A stretch of 64,000 nt of DNA from positions 3,160,001-3,224,000 of the forward strand of contig JAKOGI010000003.1 of NCBI GenBank assembly GCA_029747015.1, read 5' to 3'. Position 1 is the stretch's first letter, and the number at the start of each line of letters is the position of its first letter. Below the pieces are notes generated by a model, which was not told where the DNA came from, ran no database searches, and saw only the letters and a list, made by a program, of their open reading frames with translations. Source of the DNA: Carnegiea gigantea. Taxonomy: Eukaryota; Streptophyta; Magnoliopsida; Caryophyllales; Cactaceae. The translations under genes and the position numbers were made by a program. Shown piece after piece: positions 1 through 18,168 of this stretch.

Positions 1-2284
1 GCATGCATGGTACTCCAATCAAATCTTGTGCTACATCAATCGCAGGCCAAGAATTTTATCCTAATTGTGATGACGAGTTTAGGCCTCATCCTGGTAAGAT
101 ATTCGATTTATTGCAAGAAGGGATAGAGTTCTACAAACAATATGCCCACCATGTTGGATTTAGTGTGCGACTTTCATCAGAAACTAAGAAACATGGGGTC
201 ATCTACTGGAAATATTGTGTTTGTTCAAAAGAAGGGTGGCACAAGGGAAAAGATCATGTAATTGAATTTGAACTGCCTGTTGACGTTGCCAACAAACATG
301 GTAGTAATGGTTCAGGACAGCAAAGTGAAAACAAAGTCAAAAGTAAAAGAAGGCGAAGTTTGACTAGAGAAGGTTGCATGGCATGCTGTACTTTTAACAG
401 AAATACTGAGGGCAAATATGAAATTTTTAAGGTACATGAAGGTCACAACCAACCCTTGCCACTCCTTCCAAGATACCGATGTGAAAGTCAGCCAGAGAAG
501 TAAATCCGATATTTAAAAATGTGTTGCGTGCATGTCATCGAAATAATATTGGTACCTCGAAGGCCTACAATTTAATGAAAGAGCAAATTGGAGGATTAGG
601 AAATGTTGGTTGCATGAAAAGGGATCTGCAAAATTTTCATTGGGATTTAAAGGCTTTGATCGGGAATTCTAATGCTCAAATATTTATTGAGAATTTTAGA
701 AGGTTGCAATTGAAGAATCCTTCTCTGTACTTTGCATATGAAATGGATGACAACAGTAGACTAAAATATGTTTTCTGGGCGGATGGAATTTGTAGAAAAA
801 ATTATTATCTATTTGGTGATGCTATTTCGTTTGATCCAACGTATGGCACCAATAAGTACTCCATGACTTTTGCTCCCTTTACTGGAATAAATCATCATAG
901 GCAATCAATCACATTTGGAGCTGGATTTTTGGCCAATGAACGAGTTGAAAGTTTTGTATGGCTATTTGAGAAATTCTTAGAGGCTATGGGAGGTGCAAAG
1001 CCTACGTATATTGTCACTGATCAAGATCCCGCTATGAAGATTGCAATAGAAAAGGTGTTTGACAATTCAACTCATAGATTTTGTGTTTGGCATATAATGA
1101 GAAAAGTTTCTAAAAAGGTGGGAGGTGTCTTAAATAGCAATGTTCAGTTCCATAATAGATTACAATCATGTGTTTGGGGCTCAGAGACCCCATCAGAATT
1201 CGAATCTACTTGGTTGTCCCTTATTTCTGATTTTGGCTTGGAGAACAATGATTGGTTTACTATGATGTATAATCTGAGATCTATGTGGATTCCAGCGTAT
1301 TTTATATATATTTTCTTATCTGGATTATTGAGGACAACTTCCAGATTGGAGAGTGAAAACTCTATGTTTAGTAGGTTTGTCAATAAACAACTGAGCTTGG
1401 TTAAATTTTGGATGGGATTTGATTGTGCCATTGAGATACAACGGGAAAATGAGAATGAGTTCGATCATACTAACTCATCTTCATTGCCTCAATTAAGGAC
1501 CAATTGTGATTTATAAAAGTATGCAAGGCAGATTTACACTCATAGGAATTTTTATATTTTTCAAGATGAGTTGTGTGCCTCATGCATGGATTGTGTGGTC
1601 ACGATGATACATGATGATGATGGGGTCAGAGTATTTACAATTCTTGATAGCAACAAGGAGAGTTACAAGACAACAAGGAAGGTAATTTATTACACTTCCA
1701 ATTCTGAGGCGACATGTTCCTGTAAAATGTTTCAGCTAGAAGGCATTCCATGTCGCCATATTTTGGTTGCCTTAAGGGGGGACTTGAAGAAAGAAATTCC
1801 AAACCCACTAATTTTGAATAGGTGGACAAAAGAAGCAACTCATAAACCCATATTTGACGATCATGGTACATTGTTGGAGCATTGCGTGAAAGAGAAAAAC
1901 AAGGCCCAACTCATCACCAATGCATGGGGAGGTTTCTTTGAAGTCATGCACTATGCTGAAGCAAATGAGGAAGATCTTAATATGGTGGTAGTAGTATGCA
2001 AGAGTTTGAAGAAGAAGTTGACTATATGTGGGGAAAAAGTAGTTAGCAAGTCAAAAGATCTGGAATCATTTGTGGGATGCGATCTTCCAAAAGAAGTTGA
2101 AATTCATCCTCCAAAACCATCCAATACAAAAGGAAGCGGGAAGAGGATAAAGGAGGAAAGGAGGAAGCGATGGAACAGAAACAGAAACATCCTAGACATT
2201 ACACATCTTGTGGTCAATATGCATATCATGATAGGTGAAATTGCCTTGGAAAGGATCAGAATAATGTATCCCAATAATTATTAA
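1..2284 (+). pseudogene. FAR1/FHY3-related (FRS5-like) pseudogene
   Basis: Three collinear coding segments carry the domain order of FAR1-RELATED SEQUENCE proteins, transcription factors domesticated from MULE (Mutator-like) transposases. Positions 60-480 encode the FAR1 DNA-binding domain (GFSVR, then a Cys/His cluster ending HEGHNQPLP). Positions 480-1513 encode the MULE transposase core (DPTYGTN, TDQDPAM, HRFCVWHIMRK, RLESENS). Positions 1515-1860 encode the SWIM finger (CSCKMFQLEGIPCRHIL). Breaks seen directly: a frameshift at about 480-500; an in-frame TAA at 1514-1516 where the same frame resumes as KYARQIYTHRNF; and a frameshift at about 2150-2165, after which another frame gives a degenerate CCHC-like knuckle (SCGQYAYHDR) interrupted by TGA. 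The length of about 760 codons is normal for the family, so this is a recently inactivated full copy. Any 5' exon lies outside the window. A still-active short product is unlikely. Confidence 0.85.
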
Positions 2285-2945
2285 GCATATATATTAAGCC
2301 AATTGCTAATTTGTGTGTAAGGTAAGTTTTACACATGATATGATTTCAAACTCATTATAAACTGACATTTTCTCCCCCCAAACCTCTGATCAATAATGAT
2401 GCAGGGACATCTCTCTACACATCTCTCTACACTGGATGCTTTGCTTGCCACACTTTGGATGCGGGCTACTAAAGTATTGGTTGTTTTTGTTATTTTCGCC
2501 ACATTATCAATCAGATGCAACTAGTACTTGGCGACGTATTTTGTTACTAGAGGAGGGATATCATCGTCATTGGTTTTTTTGTTGGAAAACTATTGTTGCA
2601 ATATGTTTATTCAAAAATGTAAATTTATTTCACTGGATATGTTGCTATGTAGGGAAATTTAAGAAACAATTTATGTCTTCCAATGAGTTGATGTTTTGTT
2701 TAGTAATAATATTATGTTACGAATGAACAGGATCACTTGTAGAGAAACCAAAATTAGGGATAACAATACGATAACAAGAATAACATTGACCAAGTTTAGT
2801 GATACAATGAAGCATGAACAAGAAAACAATATCATCATTAAAAAAAAGCCTAATTGTATAAAAAAATGATATCATCATCCATGAACAGTAAACATACAAT
2901 AATATATACGAACAAACCCTAACTGTATAAAAATACCCTAATTTT
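2285..2945. other. Intergenic, AT-rich
   Basis: Sequence downstream of the FAR1-type pseudogene. It probably includes its old 3' untranslated region. No ORF with recognisable similarity, RNA gene or clear repeat was seen. Confidence 0.5.
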
Positions 2946-3440
2946 TCAAAAAAAAAGGTGTAAAACTACACAGAAACTGCTGCACCTTCGTGAAGGGGTG
3001 TCAGCCGGCAGCGGGGGTGTCGGCCTGCGGCGGATGGTGATGACTGGAGGGCAGCGGTGGTCAGCGGCGCTGTGGCTGGAGAATGGAGGGTTCGTGGGAT
3101 GAGGCAGCTGGCCCTTGCTCGCCAGTGGAGGGAGGAGACAGAGTGTGACGGCGCCGGCGACCTCAAGTACGGCGCCGGCGATGACGACGGGAAGGATGGT
3201 GAGGGGCGACTGTGGTCGGAGAGCGAGCAGGCGCGACTGTCGTAGTTCAGAGGGAGAAAACAGCGTGTGACGTTCCAAGAGGGAGGAGAGAGAGTGGGGG
3301 TGATGACCACGGCAGTGACAGCGGCTGAGATGACGTCGGGGTGGAGGGCAAGGCGACGACGGTGGCCGGAGAGAGAGGAGGCGGCTGTTACGTGAGGGCT
3401 GGGCTGCACGATGCAAGAGGGAGGAGAGAGAGAGTTCATG
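2946..3440. other. GC-rich low-complexity island
   Basis: A sharply bounded GC-rich block in AT-rich surroundings. Both strands are open in several frames; the minus strand gives Pro/Ser/Arg-rich 156- and 180-residue frames without domain character. The overlapping frames follow from base composition rather than selection. It could be part of an unrecognised transposon or a decayed 5' end of a gene. I do not assign a gene. Confidence 0.4.
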
Positions 3441-3572
3441 TGAAGTTTTTTATTACTAATATACATTAATTTGCCCTCACTTAATCCCAGCCATCCATCA
3501 CTAATCATAGGGCTTAAAATAAAACTTCTTACCTCTCATTGAATTCCCCACTTCTCATTAGATATGTACTCT

Positions 3573-3594
3573 ACATATATATATATATATATAT

Positions 3595-3640
<46 letters not shown>
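3573..3640. repeat. (TA)n microsatellite
   Basis: About 68 bases of nearly pure AT dinucleotide with one GAT interruption. It directly abuts the truncated zinc-knuckle end of the neighbouring pararetroviral relic, so it marks the break point of that relic. Confidence 0.95.
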
Positions 3641-3644
<4 letters not shown>

Positions 3645-4125
3645 TGACTTCTCCACATGCCCAGCATTTGCAATTGTTTTTTCCTGCAGGGCAATAATCA
3701 GCTTTCCTAAAAAATCTACATTTTTTAGGACTTGATTTGTTATAGTATTTTCTTCTATATTTCTCGTCCCTCTGGTTGTTAAAGCTCTTTTTCTTATAGA
3801 ATTTTCTTTTTCTTCTTTTTTCAGGTTCCTTTCCCCATTGGTGAGGTGAATCCCAACAAGTTAAGAACTGCTTCTTAATCTTCTTTTACTTTTGAAGATC
3901 AAGACATTGTTCATTGACCCATTTTCTTAAATAGAAAATTCTTGAACCAAGGGTATCAACAACATCTATTCACTTAAGCCATGCAATGTATTTTTTATTA
4001 ATTATGGAATTTATTGGATATGAAAATTTGTCAAAGAACATACCGAGATTTGTTTCATTATGCCCAATTTTATAATAATATTGACTAAATTCAGCAATAT
4101 AATTTTCTAAGTATCTCATATCCCA

Positions 4126-4776
4126 TTATTCTATATTATTAATGTTTCTTTGCCATTCTCTTACTTTTTCTTCAGAATCAAGTTTACCTCCGATGAATTC
4201 AGTTTCAATTTCTTTGCACAAATTTCTAAATATAGCAGCTGGTGTTTCCATCACTCTTAATGTATTTTTGCCATCTTCACTTAATGAATCATACCAGTTA
4301 GCTACAGTGTCAGAGAGACTATGCTCGATATAATTTAGGAAATTTACCGCAGTCCATATAATATTTAAGTTTAAGACACTATTCATTTCTCTTTTTCAGT
4401 GCTCAAATATTTCTTCTCTATTACGGGCTCCATTAATATTTAAGATATATCCAGTTTGGCTAATTGCGGTAAAGTCAATTTCTTCATAGGTCGTTGTTTT
4501 TCTTGGGATAAACCCGAAGAAAAAATTGCTTGTACATCCTGCTGGAACATACCTACGTCTTAAGAAATGGGTATTTCTTCTAGGCGGTTCACTAAATTTC
4601 TCAGGTTTAGGAACGATATTTTTAACTAGATTAGTCTCTGTTTTGTATAAGTCGATTTCTTCTCCAATCTCATTGATCTCATTTTCAATAGTCATTTTAT
4701 CATATTTCTTGTCAAGTTTTCTCCTAATTTCTTCTAATGGTAATATATTGAGATCTTCTAATTTAATCATATTCAT
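4126..4776 (-). pseudogene. Caulimovirid coat-protein-like region, broken
   Basis: Two minus-strand open segments (4396-4776 and 4126-4386) lie in different frames, so the region is split by a frameshift near 4390. The downstream segment has the helical, Trp- and Glu-rich pattern of the caulimovirid capsid core (motifs VANWYDSL and EEKVREWQ). This precedes the Cys-rich knuckle found further along the minus strand. The region is not coding as it stands. Family assignment rests on motif pattern and on the associated tRNA-Met primer-binding site. Confidence 0.65.
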
Positions 4777-5349
4777 CTGCTGATATATTTTTCTTCTAAT
4801 TAGACGTTATTGGTCTCTTCATTATTATCAGACAAAATGTCATATTTATCACTAATTGCGCCCATGATTTTGTTTAATTTTTCTGGATTTTGTTATTTTT
4901 CGAACACTTTTTGCAGCTCTTCAAGAGTATATTATTCATACTCCATCTTCTTTTTCTTTCTTTTCAGTCGAATTTTCACCAGATTTTTCTCCTACTTCTC
5001 TTTGTATTTTTATCTCATGCAAAGGAAACGGACTCTTGGTTTTTAGGGTTTGGAAAGGATATTTATGCTGAAAAGAAATACTAATACTGGGAGTAGCTTT
5101 TCGTTATATCTAACTTCGTTAATAAGAGAAAGATGGACAACAATTAACTGATTCTCAAGCTCCTTGAGTTCAGTCTTAATTTTAGCTAATTGAGGTGCGA
5201 ACGAGGTAATACCTTCTGCCTTCTGGTGAGTGAACAATGTGTGAATAATTAGGATCAGGGCAAGCAAGTGATTATTCAAGCATTAATCGCAGTTAATTAG
5301 CTTAATTAGTCATTAATTAGCTTAATTATCTTAATTATTTTTGCACACG

Positions 5350-5363
5350 TGGCTCTGATACCA
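5350..5363 (-). other. tRNA-Met primer-binding site
   Basis: The minus strand reads TGGTATCAGAGCCA, complementary to the 3' end of plant initiator tRNA-Met. This is the standard minus-strand primer site of plant LTR retrotransposons and of caulimovirids. It lies about 0.6 kb upstream of the coat-protein-like region in the same orientation, as expected for a genome start. CA precedes the site by two bases, so an LTR end cannot be formally excluded. Confidence 0.75.
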
Positions 5364-5370
5364 AATGAAA

Positions 5371-5800
5371 GAGGACGTCGAGTTCTACAAGTGAGCAAAA
5401 AGCTACAAACACAATTTTAAATCTTTCGAAAGTAAGTTTCTAAGGATTGAGGGTAGATTTGCAAATATAAAAAGTTTAGGGACTTAAAAATAAATTTTTA
5501 TTTATTTAAATAGTGATTTGTCCCCCAAATGTAAATAGTGCAAAAACTCAATAATCCTGATAGTAAAGTTTTTGAAAAGCCGGTCTTCTAAATGATTACA
5601 CCAAAACTCGATACACCCAAATGTAAATTACCCCTAGTTTCACTACTACAATGAATAAACCCTTAAATCAAAAAAGGGATGAAGTGAGAGGCCCTTAAAA
5701 TATAGTTAACCTTAAGCCAAGCTGATAGCTTCACTTAAAGGCTTTAATCTAAGTAGAAGCATATTACAGTGATTTAATTTCTTAAAGAAAACCACAATAT
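5371..5800. other. Intergenic, AT-rich
   Basis: No ORF or RNA gene recognised. The stretch next to the primer-binding site may be upstream sequence of the pararetroviral relic. Confidence 0.4.
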
Positions 5801-5810
5801 GATTCTGCGT

Positions 5811-6212
5811 AATGCTATTTGGTAAAGAGTCTTTCGAAGAGATTTTTTTTTGACTCAAAAGATCGTTTTGGATCCAACGTAATTGTTTTCGTTAGTTAAA
5901 AGGCTAATTTGAGTGTTTGGCAAATTTGTTTTGTAAAAGGAGCAAAGAACTAATCTCAAAAAATTCAAACTTTAAACCTTTTGAAATTAGATCTCTTGAA
6001 ATTAGTTTTTTATCTTACAACTTGTCACAAACAACTAATATTCACCAAATACTTTGTTTTATAAAACAACTAATGTAAATAGCGAATACAAACGTTTAAT
6101 GTAAACACCTAATAATCGAAAAAAAATGTGAACAACTGACACAAAAGATTAATACAAATAATTAACCACTAATTCCAATAGGCAGCTAACCACTATTTGT
6201 CAAAGTCGTACC
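5811..6212. mobile_element. Probable hAT-type MITE
   Basis: The ends resemble each other as an inverted repeat: CTATTTGGTAAAGAGTC at the left, and ACTTTGACAAATAGTGG read from the right end on the opposite strand. Between them lies AT-rich sequence without coding potential. Similar TTTGGTAAA / TTTGCCAAA ends are common on plant non-autonomous hAT elements. Boundaries and target duplication were not resolved. Confidence 0.4.
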
Positions 6213-6283
6213 TTGATCTAGAACATCTAAAAAAAAAAAAAATCAAATGATATATAAAGTTGTCTGCTGATCATGCCTTATAA

Positions 6284-8286
6284 GAGCAACCGCAGCTAGG
6301 GGGACGAGCCGCTCGCTGTGTCGCAGCGGTCGGCTCGAGCCTCACAGCTTGTCGAGTCACTGCGGGCCGCAAGGTGCTCCGAGGTATTTTTTTATCGGTT
6401 AGCACCTCAAAACAATGTCGTTTTCAGGCATTGACCGTTTTTTTTTTTTAATGGGAGATATGCGTCAAAAAAAAGGAAAAAGCGAAAACATGTGCTGCTG
6501 ACTGTTGGTTTTGAATGCTGGTTTTTGAACGTTGAGGCAGTCTCTCTGCCATTTTTTTTTTCTAAAGTTTTTGTCTATAAATTCTACTAATTCTCTTGAA
6601 AATTCTCACACCAAACTGTCTCAATCTCTCATCCTCTTACAAAAAGTTGTGTATTTTCATCTATAGTTAGTTAATTTTATCAAGAAAGTAGTGAAGAAAT
6701 TAGCAAGTATTTCTATTTTTAATTCCTTAAATTCTTAATTTTGTATATTAAACTTGAGATTTTAATTTTCTAAAGTTTGTATGTTTGTATTTGTAGAGAA
6801 GTTCTTGGTGCTCTATTTTAATCAAGCAAGAAGTGAAGAAAATTGTGAATAGCAATTTATTTTTTAATCTGTGATATTATAAATGTTATAATGATTATCC
6901 TATTGCTATGAGATGGTAAATATTGTAGTTAGAATAATTTGAAGTTATTATACATTAATTGTGTAAATGTTATTAATATAGTAGTTGTGAGATGGTAAAT
7001 ATATTTGTAGGCATGTTAATGAAGTTAGGCTCATTAAATTGGTAGTTGTTAAAATGAATGTAGTTGCTAGAATATGTTTAATATAATTATACGTCATAAG
7101 TTGAAATGTGACATGATTAAAATTGATTATATGTTGTGATTATATGTCATGAAATTATAAATATGATTATGTTTTCCGGAAAACATTGTGAGAATATGTT
7201 TGTAAATATGACATGATTATATATGATCATGTAAATAATTTTTAGGCATGTTAATGAAATTAGGCTTATTAAAATGTAACTTATTAAAATGAATATAGTA
7301 AGTAGGATTTGTTACTGAAATGAATATCTTAATGAGTATGATAATTAAAATGAATATGTTACTTCATAGAATAAATATTTTGCTTTTTGGTGTGTGTGAA
7401 TAAAATGAATATGTTAGACATTAAAATGAAATTAGGCGTTTTAGTACATGCTGCTAAATTGAATATGTTAATGAAAATGTTACTTAATTATTAAAATGAA
7501 TATAAGATTGAACTACATGGCCCCGCTCGATTTGCCGTTGTACATGGCCCTGCTTGTCTTAGGGATCAAAAAGAAGTCGGTGTTATTATGAGAGCATGTA
7601 TGATACTCCATAGCATTATTGTCGAGGAGGAGCAGGACAACTACGAGCTTGCATTTAACTACGACGTTGTCAAGGGAACTATCCCGAGGTCGATTGTGAA
7701 CCATGACCACCATCAATGCTATGAGATATACTTTCAAAGATCACAGGAAGTTCGCAGCCCCGAAAAACATGCAACTTTCCAAGCGAACTTGAATGAGGAA
7801 ATATGAAAGCGAAATTCTGGACAAAGGCAAAGAGGATAGTTGAATTATCGTCATATTGTAATTTTTTTTAAATCGTTGAACTATAATATTTTTTTGGGTC
7901 AAATGTTAACCAGTGTATCTTTTTTTAAATTTATTATCGAACTCTTGTAATTTTTATATTCAAGCATGTGTGATTTTTTTTTTTTGCAAACTCTTGTGTT
8001 GTTTTTTTAAAAAAAAATTATGACCATCTAATTAGTTATATTATCAAATTATTATGTGCAAAGTATTTTTCACGAAAATAATAAAGTCAAATAACAAACC
8101 AAAACATAAACATTAAACTAATTAAATATGATTAGATGTAGGATCTATAAGTATTATTTTATTAGTGAGTCAAAATAGTGAATATTTTATTTGAAAGACT
8201 GAGAATTACAAGTTAAAAAATTAGAAAGATGGTTAATGTGATAATGCCAAGCTTTCACCGTTGAGCTAAAAAATTAACTTTGGCGA
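6284..8286 (+). mobile_element. PIF/Harbinger element, internally deleted
   Basis: The left end is TAA (6281-6283) followed by GAGCAACCGCAGC, typical of plant Harbinger termini with a 3-bp TAA/TTA target duplication. A GC-rich subterminal stretch and a 5'-leader-like region follow (CTATAAATTCTAC at about 6575). A transposase C-terminal fragment lies at 7515-7806, then a long AT-rich tail. The tail (7950-8285) matches, in opposite orientation, the interior of the smaller element at 56449-57034. The right end is estimated at about 8286, before a TAA, and is less certain. Most of the nuclease and the whole Myb-like gene are missing, so the copy is non-autonomous. Confidence 0.7.
7515..7806 (+). 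pseudogene. Harbinger transposase C-terminal fragment
   Basis: The reading frame around 7588-7806 contains the conserved tail of plant HARBI1-like nucleases (MRACMILHSIIVEEEQDNYE, then VNHDHH and a C-terminal LNEEI). A few codons upstream in the same frame also fit (RFAVV). The catalytic DDE region is absent and no start codon exists for a full protein. It sits inside the element whose left terminus is at 6284. Confidence 0.75.
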
Positions 8287-8289
8287 TAA

Positions 8290-9269
8290 TTTCCAAGAAA
8301 ATAGTTAAAGAAAAACGGACAACGGTCAATTTCAGCAAGTCTGCGGTCACTTTCTCTCTCCGCTGAATCACAGACGATAACGCAAACAATATTTTCAGAA
8401 AAGGCGCAAAAAAAGGTACGTTAGCAATGACGATTTCTTTTGTGCGTCCTCTTGATGAATGATTAGAGTAACTTGCTTGCACATGCCAAATTGGATACGA
8501 ACACTCCTGCTTTTCCAAGAAAAACATGCAGGATCCATAACACCCCTCTTTTTTCTCAATCAATCATCAATGCATTTCATATTTTCATCGCGCATTTGTA
8601 GTAGTAAGTAGTATAGTTCTCATTCTCATGTGCTTAATTATGTGCGACTTCTCTTGACTCTCTTTCTCTCCTCTACCCCATTGGCATTGCCCATCAGGAA
8701 TGGGGCGCTCTCTGACAATCTAGCCCATTAGAACCCTGAATAATCCAAACAAAAGATTCAGGCTGTTTGTGTATTTCTGTTGGAAAATTGATGGGCTTTG
8801 TCACGATTTCCTGGAAGCTATCGCAGTGGTGAGATGCCTGATTGGTTCCTTTGTACTTTCTCTTTTCTGAGTTCATTTTATTCTCTCTTTTTCTCAAGCA
8901 TCCCATCTAAATTCTGCCTTTTTTTTTTTTTATTCTCTTCTGGTGCCGTTGATTATCTCCAAGTTGGGTATCTTTAAGTTTTCTTCTTTTCCTCGTGATT
9001 TTGTTTTCTGTCGCTTGACAAATTTTGCCTGGAACGACGTGCTCTCTGTTTGAACATTTATGCGTTTTCATTTCTCTGCCGTGCATAATGGTATTTTAGC
9101 GAAATTTTAAAGATTTTTTGTTAATGTTGATATGGATTATGGAACATCGTTGTTAGTATTCTTTATGAAAAGTTCTCAGTGAGCTCTCCCCCATTTTTTT
9201 CTCAAGTGAAGTTTTGATTGGAATTTCTATATATGTATAGGAACTGATGGGCTTGAGTTCTTCTTGCAG
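8290..9269. promoter_or_regulatory. Upstream region of the ABCC10-like gene
   Basis: Promoter and probable first untranslated exon of the downstream ABC transporter. It has CT-rich tracts at 8650-8680 and 8870-8930. Plausible 5' splice donors exist at about 8830 (GTGAGA) and 8966 (GTATCT). No TATA box was assigned with confidence. Confidence 0.4.
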
Positions 9270-9359
9270 GAGCTTGATTCTGCGCCAACATGTTAGTGAC
9301 TTCGTGCTGAATAGTGAAGACTAAAGATAAAGAGTTGCCTGCGTACACCAAACTTGAAG
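9270..9359 (+). other. Probable non-coding 5'-UTR exon
   Basis: The segment is bounded by an acceptor (TTCTTCTTGCAG) and a donor (GTAGAT). A further acceptor at 9995 (GTTGATGCAG) would join it to the exon carrying the ABC transporter start codon at 10023. It contains a short ATG-TAG frame. Transcript evidence would be decisive. Confidence 0.4.
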
Positions 9360-10022
9360 GTAGATCTCCCCCTTCCCCTGTTGCGATCAAATTAAATACT
9401 TGCCAATTTTCATACATCTGCCAAATGCCTACTTTTCAGAATTATGCTATGACATAATTAATTTGTAGAAACTTATCTGTTAGAGTTTTCTGATGTTGAC
9501 GACGTCCATAGCTCTAATAAAAGCTTTTGCCTTTATAGTGAACAAAGTAGCCAGTTTGGGTCATTTAATGATGATTGGCTGAGTGATTGGGAGTCTCTGT
9601 TCCATTCTACAATCTCCTTGGAAGAGGATAGTATTATTCTTTTCAATATGTGCTTTTTTGTGTTCTTCTGTACATCCAGTTTCCATATATACAAACAGAA
9701 ATGCTCCAATCTTCTTCTGAACTTCTAGTTATGTACTTAAGCAAACTGTTCATTTAATTACATTGTCCATAACTTATTTTGTTGTGGAGCCAGTAGTGGA
9801 TCAATATCTTTCAAATATGGGGAACATCATAAATACTCTTTTTACGATTCTCTACTAGTGGTAAGAACGCAGATGTATTGCCTTCCTCATGCCCCCCACC
9901 CCCCAGGTGGAAAGTTGGTTTGGTCAGCTTTGATTTTCTATTTTTTGAAAATTGATGATTAGAACTCATGATCGTGTCTCTACTTGTTGATGCAGAGTCT
10001 ATTGAGGAAGGCAAACTGAATA

Positions 10023-18168
<8,146 letters not shown>

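Larger units (their letters stand above)
3641..5370 (-). mobile_element. Endogenous pararetrovirus (Caulimoviridae) fragment, decayed
   Basis: On the minus strand the order is primer-binding site (5350-5363), leader, a short charged coiled-coil-like segment (5043-5240), an acidic/basic segment (about 4790-5045), a coat-protein-like region (4126-4776) and the start of a Cys-rich knuckle (CKCWACG, 3650-3695). The CPxGKxxCxCWxC arrangement and the W-rich capsid segment are characteristic of caulimovirid coat proteins rather than LTR-retrotransposon Gag. Frame changes and stops occur throughout (for example at about 4390, 4790, 4925 and 5045, and many between 3700 and 4126). The His/Cys half of the knuckle is lost at the TA repeat. 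No protease, reverse transcriptase or movement-protein region is present. This is a dead relic; the genus is uncertain. Confidence 0.72.

Noticed and set aside
2946..3508. Minus-strand ORFs of 156 and 180 residues as a gene
   Set aside because: The sequence is low-complexity Pro/Ser/Arg with two overlapping frames open at once and no domain, which is expected from GC-rich composition.
6284..8286. CRISPR array or phage-like island
   Set aside because: The window is plant nuclear DNA. Repeats are transposon-derived and there is no spaced direct-repeat array.
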